Assembly: GCA_007134055.1 (NCBI GenBank) | Contig: SLLM01000248.1 | Span: 1 to 40,038 of the forward strand | DNA: 40,038 nt | Reading direction: 5' to 3' | Origin: Ectothiorhodospiraceae bacterium | Lineage (GTDB): Bacteria; Pseudomonadota; Gammaproteobacteria; Nitrococcales; Aquisalimonadaceae | In this document: positions 16,323 through 24,430 of the stretch, piece after piece | How positions within the stretch are numbered: position 1 is the stretch's first letter | How the letters are laid out: every line of letters starts with the position of its first letter | Translations under genes and position numbers: made by a program | Notes under the pieces: model-generated | Told to the model about the DNA's origin: nothing | Seen by the model: the letters and a program-made list of their open reading frames with translations, nothing else | Database searches by the model: none

Positions 16323-18056
16323 ATGAACGCCCACGAGCCGCTACTGGTCAAACGCCCCACTGGGATCAGCGGCGTCGACGATGTCACCCGGGGCGGACTG
16401 CCCGCCGACGGCGCCACCCTGGTGATGGGGGAGCCCGGCGCCGGGAAGACGGTACTGGGACTGCAGATCCTGGGCCGCGCCGTGGAGCGGGGCGAAGGAG
16501 GAGTATTCCTGTCCTTCGAGGAATCCCGCAGCCAGGTGCAACGCGATGCGGAATCCTTCACCTGGGGACGGGCGTTGCGGGATCCTGATCGTCTCGTGGT
16601 GCTCGAGGGCCAGGATTCCCGCCACACCGAGATCGCAGGAGCCTTCGACCTGGAGGCACTGCTCGCCGCCCTGGACGCGAGCGCACAGCGGGTCGGCGCC
16701 TCATGGGTCGTGCTGGACGGTATTGACCGGCTCCTGCAACTGCAGCCGGACACGCGTACCGCCGTGGATCAGGTGGGCCGGATCGACGAATGGGCCAGGA
16801 ACACCGGCCGCTCGGTACTGCTTACCGGCAAGCACGCGGGCACCACCGGGTCAACCGGACCCAACCACCTGGAAGGCGTAGAATTCCTGCTCTCCACGGT
16901 ACTCGTGCTCTCCGCCCGCGTGGAGGAACAACGACTCAATCGCCGCTTCCGGGTGGCGAAGTACCGCGGCAGCAGCCATGCCGCGGACGCCCTGGCCATG
17001 CTGATCGACGATGACGGCATTCATCTGCCCTACAGCGAACCAGTCCCGGACAACGTCCCCGAAGTGCCACGGGAACGGGTGAGCAGCGGCATCGGGCGCC
17101 TGGACGAGATCCTCGGCGGAGGCTTCTACCGGGGCAGCAGCACGTTGATCTCCGGGCAGCCGGGCACCGCCAAGACAACCCTCGCCACCGCCTTCGCCGC
17201 AGCCGCCGGGCAACGCGGGGAGCGCGCGCTGTTCCTTAGCTTCGACGAGTTCTCCGGCCAGATCATCCGGGATACAGCCTCCGTGGGCATCGATCTCCAG
17301 TCGCATATCGACAGCGGCACGCTGCGTATACACGCCCGCGCCGCCTGGGCCGCCCAGGTCGAGGAGCACTACCGGCAATTGTTGCGACAGGTCGACGACT
17401 TCCAGCCGCACTGCCTGGTGATCGACCCGATCTCGGCCCTGCTCAAATCCTCCGGCCACGACAGCACCTTCATCGCCATCGAGCGCATTCTCGCCCGGGC
17501 ACGCGGCACCGGCATCACCACGGTGCTGACCTCCCTCAGCAACACGGATGATCCGGTATCGGAAACCACCCTGAGCCATGCTTCGACGCTGGCGGACACC
17601 TGGATCGTCCTCCAGTATCAGGCGCACGAAGGGGAACGCAACCGGTCCCTGTCGGTGGTCAAGTCCCGTGGCACCGCCCACTCGAACCAGGTACGGGAAG
17701 TGCTGATCTCTTCCCGCGGTGTAATGCTGGAGGAGGTCTTCCAGTACGGCTCACAGGTGCTCATGGGGACAGCCCGTCTGGAAAAGGAGCGGGAGATGGC
17801 CGAAGCGCGCGAGGCGCGCGCGCTGGAGCGGACACGACGGCAGCGGGACCTGGAACGGCAGATCGAGCAGACCCGCAGTCGCATGGACCAGGCCGGGACG
17901 GAACTCGAACAGCTGCAGCGTCAGCTGGGGGAAGAGACGGCGGCGCAGTCCGATCACGACCACGCCGCCGAGCGCCATCACCGGCACGTGCTGCAGCGGC
18001 GTGGCGAGGACAACAGCCACTCAGCGAACGCTGGCGGCACGGAGGATGGCACATGA
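16323..18056 (+). CDS. kaiC: KaiC-family double-RecA ATPase with C-terminal coiled-coil extension
   Basis: Two P-loop domains: GEPGAGKT (16428-16451) and GQPGTAKT (17154-17177); FLSFEES in CI, FLSFDEF in CII; ETTLSHASTLADTWIVLQY aligns with cyanobacterial KaiC phosphosite region; ~90-aa heptad-like tail. Alternative start 16278. Confidence 0.92.
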   Translation: MNAHEPLLVKRPTGISGVDDVTRGGLPADGATLVMGEPGAGKTVLGLQILGRAVERGEGGVFLSFEESRSQVQRDAESFTWGRALRDPDRLVVLEGQDSRHTEIAGAFDLEALLAALDASAQRVGASWVVLDGIDRLLQLQPDTRTAVDQVGRIDEWARNTGRSVLLTGKHAGTTGSTGPNHLEGVEFLLSTVLVLSARVEEQRLNRRFRVAKYRGSSHAADALAMLIDDDGIHLPYSEPVPDNVPEVPRERVSSGIGRLDEILGGGFYRGSSTLISGQPGTAKTTLATAFAAAAGQRGERALFLSFDEFSGQIIRDTASVGIDLQSHIDSGTLRIHARAAWAAQVEEHYRQLLRQVDDFQPHCLVIDPISALLKSSGHDSTFIAIERILARARGTGITTVLTSLSNTDDPVSETTLSHASTLADTWIVLQYQAHEGERNRSLSVVKSRGTAHSNQVREVLISSRGVMLEEVFQYGSQVLMGTARLEKEREMAEAREARALERTRRQRDLERQIEQTRSRMDQAGTELEQLQRQLGEETAAQSDHDHAAERHHRHVLQRRGEDNSHSANAGGTEDGT

Positions 18057-18367
18057 CTGCCGCCAATCGGGAAGACATTGATCATGGCGGACGCCTGCTG
18101 CTGTTCGTCACCGGGGAGGCACCGCGCTCGCGCCGCGCGAGAACGAACCTGCGGAACGTGCTCAAGGCCCGGGGCGGGGACCCGGACCAGGTAGTCGAAA
18201 TCGACCTGTTGCGGCAACCGGAACGGGCAATCCGTCACCGGATGTTCGCGACACCGGCACTGTTGCGCACGGATGCGGCCGGCACCGAATCCGTCCTCTA
18301 CGGCGACCTCTCCGACAGCGTTCGACTGCACCGGTTTCTCGACGATCTTCCGGACGAGGAGACGTGA
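18053..18367 (+). CDS. kaiB: KaiB-family protein
   Basis: LLLFVTGEAPRSRRARTNLRNVL...VVEIDLLRQPERAIRHRMFATPALLRT...VLYGDLSDSVRLHRFLDDL aligns along its length with KaiB (ATPTL, GDLS); ATGA overlap with kaiC. Confidence 0.9.
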   Translation: MTAANREDIDHGGRLLLFVTGEAPRSRRARTNLRNVLKARGGDPDQVVEIDLLRQPERAIRHRMFATPALLRTDAAGTESVLYGDLSDSVRLHRFLDDLPDEET

Positions 18368-18688
18368 TTGCATCCGGTCGGCTTCCGGACGATCCGCGGG
18401 CCGTATGACATCGACGCGCATTCAGCGCACAAGCACGCCACGATATGGCAGACGGTACTACCGGCCAGGGCCCGGGCACCGGCACCTGGTCCTGGTGCAT
18501 GGCGATTGCGTGGCATTCCGGCAGCAGGGCTCCGATAACGAGCACCGCCAGGCCCATGATCGCCTCGTTACTGCAACGGCAGCGATCGTACTGCTTCCCT
18601 GGTGGGGTTGATGGAGTGAGGGCAGTCGTTTAATTTTTTGCTATGTTTGTTGAATGAATCATGCCACTCCCAAGAATGAGGACTACCT

Positions 18689-19549
18689 GTGTCCACGGTA
18701 ACGAATGAACGTCTATTCATTCCGCAAACCCTCAGGGAAGCGCTCGATCTGCTTGCAGAAGACAGCGCGATCACGCCCATCGCGGGCGGCACCTGGCTCA
18801 TGCGGGCTCCGCTGCGTGGCGAGCCCCTGCCGGGTCGATGCCTGGCGATCGGCGCCATCGACGAACTCGCCGGTGTGCAGATCGAGGAGGCGACAGTCAC
18901 CATAGGGGCGGGTGTCAGTCACGCGGCCCTGGCCCGTGCCGTCGACGGGGTTCCCGACCTGCGGGGGCTCGGTCAGGCGGCAATGAAATCCGCCAATCCC
19001 GCGATCCGGGAAGTGGCCACAGTGGGCGGCAACCTCGCCACGGGCGGGTTTCCGGCGGCAGACCTGGTCCCGGCCCTGCTGGCCATGGACGCCGAAGTCA
19101 TTGTGGCGCACCGGGACCGGGAAGAACGCGTACCCATGACCCGGTTCCTGGAGCGCGAGCCGCGGGTGCCCCCCGGGTCCCTGCTGACCGGCGTGCGCGT
19201 GGCGCGTCGCCGGCAATCGTCGGGACATGCCCGCCTGACCATGCGCACGGCCGGCGACTATGCCGTCGCCATCGTCAGCCTCTGCCTCGGTCTACAAGAG
19301 GGCGGCACCATCACGGAGGCCCGGGTGGCCGTGGGTTCGGTGGAACCGACTCCACGCCGCTGGACGGAGCTCGAGCAGGCGCTGGCGGGAAGCCGTGCCG
19401 ACGCGGCGACTGCCGCGCAGGCGGCGGATTCCCTGGTCGCCGGGTTCAATGGCCGGGACGGGGTGGAAGCCCCCGGCTGGTACCGCACCCGCGTCCTTCC
19501 GACCCTGGTGCGCCGCGCTTTCGAAGCCGCCCTTCCCCGTACTGCCTGA
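18689..19549 (+). CDS. molybdenum hydroxylase FAD-binding subunit (CoxM/XdhB-like)
   Basis: GTG start; AGGTWLM, NPAIREVATVGGNLATGGFPAADLVPALLAMDAEV typical of CoxM; followed by 2Fe-2S and Mo subunits. Confidence 0.92.
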   Translation: MSTVTNERLFIPQTLREALDLLAEDSAITPIAGGTWLMRAPLRGEPLPGRCLAIGAIDELAGVQIEEATVTIGAGVSHAALARAVDGVPDLRGLGQAAMKSANPAIREVATVGGNLATGGFPAADLVPALLAMDAEVIVAHRDREERVPMTRFLEREPRVPPGSLLTGVRVARRRQSSGHARLTMRTAGDYAVAIVSLCLGLQEGGTITEARVAVGSVEPTPRRWTELEQALAGSRADAATAAQAADSLVAGFNGRDGVEAPGWYRTRVLPTLVRRAFEAALPRTA

Positions 19550-19559
19550 GGAGAACAGC

Positions 19560-20048
19560 ATGCCCCTGGAAATCAACGTCAACGGTGAAGCGCGAGCGGT
19601 CCAGGGCGACCCGATGACACCGCTGCTCACCGTGCTGCGCGAGGAGATGCACCTGACCGGTGCCAAGCTTTCCTGCGGCGAGGGCTTCTGCGGTGCCTGC
19701 ACCGTGCTGCTGGATGGAACGCCGGCCATGTCGTGCCTCATGCCCGTTGGCCTGGTCGGCGAACGCGCCGTTCTCACGATCGAAGGCCTGGCGCCGGCCG
19801 GTTCCGAACTCGTGCCGGTACAGAAGGCCATGCTGGACAACGACGCGGTGCAGTGCGGCATGTGCTTTCCCGGAATGGTGCTGACGCTGTCCGCGCTGCT
19901 GCAGCAGAACGACTCCCCCTCGGAGGACATGATCCGGGAGGCGCTGGTGGGCAACATATGCCGCTGCACCGGGTACGAGCGCATCGTTGCCGCGGCGCTC
20001 GAGGCCAGTCGTGCCACAGTCGCCGACGCGCAGGAGGTGTCCCGATGA
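19560..20048 (+). CDS. molybdenum hydroxylase 2Fe-2S subunit (CoxS/XdhC-type small subunit)
   Basis: LSCGEGFCGACTVLLDG and QCGMCFPGMVLT...GNICRCTGYERIV iron-sulfur motifs. Confidence 0.96.
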   Translation: MPLEINVNGEARAVQGDPMTPLLTVLREEMHLTGAKLSCGEGFCGACTVLLDGTPAMSCLMPVGLVGERAVLTIEGLAPAGSELVPVQKAMLDNDAVQCGMCFPGMVLTLSALLQQNDSPSEDMIREALVGNICRCTGYERIVAAALEASRATVADAQEVSR

Positions 20049-22444
20049 CAGCACCCGTGATCGGTTCCGATCTGCCCCGGCGGGACGCCGAGGACAAGCT
20101 GCGGGGCCGGACCCGCTACGCCATGGACAGCGGTCGTCCCGGGATGCTCCATGCCGCGCTGCGGCGCGCCGACCAGCCCGCCGCCCGCATCCGCCGCCTG
20201 GACGTCACCGCGGCCCGCCGGATGCCGGGGGTCCGTGCCGTGGTCACCGCCGCCGACGCCCCGGGTCGGTATGGTATCGCCGTGGCGGACCATCCCCTGT
20301 TCGCCATCGACACCATCCGCTACAACGGCGAGCCGGTGGCCGCGGTGGCCGCCGAGACACTGGAACAGGCGCGGGCGGCGGCGGACGCCATCCTCCTCGA
20401 GCTGGAACCGTTGCCCGCCAACCTCACCATGGCTGAATCCCTGGCGTCCGGCGCACGGGAGATCCACCCGGACTGGCGCGACTACCAGGAGCTGGTGGCG
20501 GGCGGCTCCCGCGGCGGCAACGTGGCCTGGGAGGCCACCGTCATCCGTGGCGACACGGACGCGGCCTTTGCCCGCGACGACGTAACGGTGGTCGAGAGCG
20601 AGTTCGTCGCCGGCCGCCAGAACCAGGCTCCCCTCGAGCCGCGCGCCTGTGTCGCTACCTACGAGGATGGCCGCTTCGTGATCGAGACCTCCACCCAGGT
20701 TCCCTGGGCCGTGCGCAACGCCACCGCCAACCTGCTCGGGGTCAATGTCGCCGACGTGCGGGTAACCGCCCCCGCGGTGGGCGGCGGCTTCGGACTCAAG
20801 TTCGAGATGGCGCTGGAACCGTTCGCAGCGCTGCTCGCCCGCGCCAGCGGGAGGCCGGTGAAGCTGGTGAACAGGCGCGAGGAGGAGATGCTCACCGCGC
20901 TGTGCCGGGAGAATGCCGACATCCGCATCCGCTCCGCGGTGAGCAGGGATGGCGAGATTGTCGCCCGGGAGGCCACGGTGCTGATGGACTGCGGCGCCTA
21001 CGGCGGCGAACAGCCCTTTCTCACCACCATGACGGCGCACACCCTGGGGGCCAACTACCGCCTGGGGGCCGTGCGCCTGGTCAGCCGGGCCGTCTACACC
21101 AATACCGCACCCACGGGGGCCTTTCGCGCCTGCAACGGCGCCTACAACACGTTCGCCCTGGAGCGTCACACGGACGAGATCTGCGCGGCCATCGGCATGG
21201 ACCCGGTGGAGTTCCGGCGCCGCAACGTGGTCGGGGACGGCAGCATGGGCGCCACCGGACAGATCTTCGAGGGCGACGTGCTCGGCCCCATGCTGGAGCG
21301 CATGGAAACGCTCCGTGCGGGAGCGGCGGGCGGACTGCCGGCGGGAGACAGGCGCCTGTTCGGCCGGGCCACGGTGGTCGGCACCTGGTTCGTGTTCGTC
21401 GGCCCTTCGGCGGCGACGGTGAACATCAACCCGGACGGCAGCGTTACGCTGGTGACCGCCGGCGTGGAGATCGGCTCCGGATCCATGATGCAGGCCTTGC
21501 CGCAGATCGTCTCCCATTCGCTGGGTGTGCCCCCGGAATCGGTGGTGGTGCGCGCGGCGGATACGGATTCCGCCGGGTTCGACATCGGTGTCGGCGGCGG
21601 CCGCACCACCGTCTCCCTGGGTGCCGCCAGCACCGCCGCCTGCGACGATGCCAGGCGCAAGCTGCTGGAGGTCGCCGCCGATCTGCTGGAGACGGCTCCG
21701 GAAGACCTGGTGCTCGAGGACGGCCATGTCGGCATCGTCGGCGTGCCGGATCAACGGATCAGCATCGCCCAGGTGGCGGCCCATGCGCAGCTCGTCACCG
21801 GACCCATCTCCGGCAGCGGCTCCTTCACCGGGCGCGGCACCGGGTCCCTGCCGGGCTGCGCGGCGGGGCACATGATCGAAGCCCTGGACATCCCCATTTT
21901 CACGGTGCATGAATGCGACGTGGCAGTGGATGCGGATACCGGGCACGTACAGATTCTCGCCTACCGGGTCGTGCAGGACGTGGGCCGGGCCATCAACCCC
22001 CGGGCCATCCACGGACAGATCCAGGGCGGCGTGGCCCAGGGTCTGGGTTATGCCCTGCACGAGGAGGTGACCATCGGCGCCGACGGCTGCATTCGCCAGC
22101 GGGGACTTGAAACCTATCGCCTGCCGCTGGCGCAGGATGTGGTCCCCGTTCAGGCGGAGCTGTTCGAGGGCGCGCCCTCCATCGGCCCCCTGGGGGCCAA
22201 GGGCGCCGGCGAAATCCCCATACTCAACGTGGCGGCGGCCGTAGCCTGCGCCGTGGCCAACGCGACCGGCAAGCGGGTACGGCAGATTCCGCTCACGCCG
22301 CCGCGGGTGCTGGGCCTGATCACCGGAATGGAACCGCAACCGAACCTGTCCCACGTCGGCAGTTCCTGGCGCGACAACGTGCTCGACGACCCGGACGAAC
22401 TGCTTGCCCGATCCCCGGTCCATGACACCGCCACGCCCTCCTGA
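20045..22444 (+). CDS. xanthine dehydrogenase-family molybdopterin-binding subunit (CoxL-like)
   Basis: DAEDKLRGRTRYAMD; VGGGFGLKFEMALEPFAALLA; GAKGAGE catalytic-Glu region; 4-nt overlap with 2Fe-2S subunit. Confidence 0.93.
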   Translation: MTAPVIGSDLPRRDAEDKLRGRTRYAMDSGRPGMLHAALRRADQPAARIRRLDVTAARRMPGVRAVVTAADAPGRYGIAVADHPLFAIDTIRYNGEPVAAVAAETLEQARAAADAILLELEPLPANLTMAESLASGAREIHPDWRDYQELVAGGSRGGNVAWEATVIRGDTDAAFARDDVTVVESEFVAGRQNQAPLEPRACVATYEDGRFVIETSTQVPWAVRNATANLLGVNVADVRVTAPAVGGGFGLKFEMALEPFAALLARASGRPVKLVNRREEEMLTALCRENADIRIRSAVSRDGEIVAREATVLMDCGAYGGEQPFLTTMTAHTLGANYRLGAVRLVSRAVYTNTAPTGAFRACNGAYNTFALERHTDEICAAIGMDPVEFRRRNVVGDGSMGATGQIFEGDVLGPMLERMETLRAGAAGGLPAGDRRLFGRATVVGTWFVFVGPSAATVNINPDGSVTLVTAGVEIGSGSMMQALPQIVSHSLGVPPESVVVRAADTDSAGFDIGVGGGRTTVSLGAASTAACDDARRKLLEVAADLLETAPEDLVLEDGHVGIVGVPDQRISIAQVAAHAQLVTGPISGSGSFTGRGTGSLPGCAAGHMIEALDIPIFTVHECDVAVDADTGHVQILAYRVVQDVGRAINPRAIHGQIQGGVAQGLGYALHEEVTIGADGCIRQRGLETYRLPLAQDVVPVQAELFEGAPSIGPLGAKGAGEIPILNVAAAVACAVANATGKRVRQIPLTPPRVLGLITGMEPQPNLSHVGSSWRDNVLDDPDELLARSPVHDTATPS

Positions 22445-23114
22445 GCAGCCGGATCCGGTCAATGGACCACCGGTGGCGGCCATCGTGCTCGCTGCCGGCG
22501 GTTCGCGCCGCATGGGAGGGGACAACAAGCTACTGGCCGAAGTCGCGGGCAAGCCGATGGTGGCTCATGTCGTCGATGCCTGCAGGAATGCCGGGTTGCG
22601 GCAGGTTGTACTGGTGACCGGCCATGAGGGGGCGACGGTGGCGGGGCTGTTCGAGCCGTCCGCCGTCGAGGTCGCGCACAATCCGGGTCACGCCAGCGGC
22701 ATGGCGGGCTCGATCCGTGCCGGGCTGGATGCGGTACAACCCGGCGTCCGGGGTGTGCTGATCTGCCTCGGCGACATGCCGGGTGTCCGACCGGCAACCC
22801 TGCGCAGGCTGGTGGCGGCACTCCGGGAGCGCGACGACATCTGCGTACCGTACCACGCGGGCCGACCGGGCAATCCCGTGCTCTGGGGTGCAGCCCACCT
22901 GCAAGCGCTGCGCGCGGCGGTCACCGGTGATCAGGGTGGCCGGCGGCTGCTGCGGGAACGCTGCACCTGCGTGCGGCAGGTTGCGGTGGACGATCCGTTG
23001 ATACGAGCCGACGCGGACACCCCGGAGGCACTCGCACAGCTCCGCAGCGCCCTGGGCCACCCGGATCCCGGCGCCCCCGGCAACCGGGAGGAAACAGAAC
23101 CGTTCCGGAGGTAG
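22422..23114 (+). CDS. MobA-like NTP transferase (MocA-type molybdenum cofactor cytidylyltransferase)
   Basis: VAAIVLAAGGSRRMGGDNKLLAEVAGKPMV nucleotidyltransferase motif; GDMPGV; linked to Mo hydroxylase genes. Confidence 0.87.
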   Translation: MTPPRPPEQPDPVNGPPVAAIVLAAGGSRRMGGDNKLLAEVAGKPMVAHVVDACRNAGLRQVVLVTGHEGATVAGLFEPSAVEVAHNPGHASGMAGSIRAGLDAVQPGVRGVLICLGDMPGVRPATLRRLVAALRERDDICVPYHAGRPGNPVLWGAAHLQALRAAVTGDQGGRRLLRERCTCVRQVAVDDPLIRADADTPEALAQLRSALGHPDPGAPGNREETEPFRR

Positions 23115-23289
23115 CACAATGACCTGCCATCCGCGTGCGGCGTCTTCCGGGCAGGCTTCGGGACCGCCGGGGACGACATTGCCCGCCGGTCGCGGGGCAC
23201 CTGTTACACTTTCCTGCTCGCGTACGGCCATAACGGCGCTGCAGCCCGCTGACGCCTGGCGCTGCTTCTGCAGAGGGTGGTAACCGATC

Positions 23290-24339
23290 ATGACGAGCAA
23301 TCTTCCGACGACCGCAGCCCTACCGGCCGACACGCTGCAGATCGCGGCCGAGTGGCTGGCGGAGGGCCAGCCCACCGCGCTCGCCACGGTCATCGCCACG
23401 CGCGGTTCATCGCCCCGGCCCGGTGGCAGCCTGCTCGCGGTTGCCGATGACGGCCGCTTCGCCGGTTCGGTCTCCGGCGGCTGCGTGGAGGGCGCAGTCA
23501 TCCAGGCAGCCCGGACGGTGCTGGAAGGCGGCGAATCCCGGCTGCTGGAGTTCACCATCGACGACCAGCAGGCCTGGGATGTAGGGCTGCATTGTGGCGG
23601 CGAGCTCAGCGTTCATCTGGGCACCGTCGCCGCGGAACACGTCAATGCCCTGGTCACCGCCCGGCAACAGCGCCGGGATGCCCTGCGCATCATCCCGCTG
23701 GAGGCGGATGTGCGCGAATCGGTTCTGCTCGGGGAGGAGATCCTTACGGACGAGGCCTTGCTGGAGGACATGGAAGCGGACGAAAGACGGGCCCTGCTGC
23801 GGGACGAACGCTGTCGCATACGGGAGCATTCCCGCCACGGCCCGCTGTTTCTGCAGCCACTGGTTCCCATGCCGCGGCTGGTCATCATCGGTGCCGTCCA
23901 CATCACCCAGTACCTTGCGCCCATGGCGCGTGCGGCCGGCTACGAGACCATCGTCGTAGACCCCCGCAGTGCCTTCGCGGCGCCGGACCGCTTCCCTGAC
24001 GTGACACTGAAGAAGAGCTGGCCCCAGGCCGCTTTCCGGGAACTGGTCCCGGACGCCAGGACGGCGGTGGTCACTCTCACCCACGATGCCAAGCTCGACA
24101 ACCCGGCCCTGGATGCGGCCCTGGAATCGCCGGCCTTCTACATCGGTGCCCTGGGCAGCCGCGCCACCCAGAAACTGCGCCGGGAACGCCTGGCCGAGCT
24201 CGGCCACGGGCCGGAGACACTGGACCGCATTCATGGACCGGTGGGGCTGCACCTGGGTGGGCGGGAGCCGGCGGAGATGGCGATCGCCATCATGGCGGAG
24301 ATCACCCGGGTACGTTATCTGGGCGCAGCGGCTGCGTAA
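23290..24339 (+). CDS. XdhC/CoxI-family maturation protein
   Basis: ALATVIATRGSSPRPGGSLLAVADDGRFAGSVSGGCVEGAVIQAA; C-terminal Rossmann domain with FYIGALGSRATQKLRRERL. Confidence 0.93.
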   Translation: MTSNLPTTAALPADTLQIAAEWLAEGQPTALATVIATRGSSPRPGGSLLAVADDGRFAGSVSGGCVEGAVIQAARTVLEGGESRLLEFTIDDQQAWDVGLHCGGELSVHLGTVAAEHVNALVTARQQRRDALRIIPLEADVRESVLLGEEILTDEALLEDMEADERRALLRDERCRIREHSRHGPLFLQPLVPMPRLVIIGAVHITQYLAPMARAAGYETIVVDPRSAFAAPDRFPDVTLKKSWPQAAFRELVPDARTAVVTLTHDAKLDNPALDAALESPAFYIGALGSRATQKLRRERLAELGHGPETLDRIHGPVGLHLGGREPAEMAIAIMAEITRVRYLGAAAA

Positions 24340-24364
24340 CGCGCCGGACACCTTAGGGCCGATC

Positions 24365-24409
24365 GCGGCCCCCGCAGGCGCCACGGAGGTGGCCGGGTGC
24401 GGGGGCCGC
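24365..24409. terminator. strong hairpin between convergent xdhC-like and ABC permease genes
   Basis: Perfect 12-bp arms GCGGCCCCCGCA / TGCGGGGGCCGC with nested GCCAC-GGAG-GTGGC; no U-tract either side. Confidence 0.55.
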
Positions 24410-24430
24410 GCACCACCCGCACCCGGCGCC

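Noticed and set aside
18162-18633. Small ORFs around the kaiB 3' end and downstream gap
   Set aside because: Overlap kaiB or lack RBS and recognisable motifs; cannot support a gene.
19292-22552. 1086-aa minus-strand ORF
   Set aside because: Antisense to the Mo hydroxylase subunits, which have clear motifs; shadow ORF.
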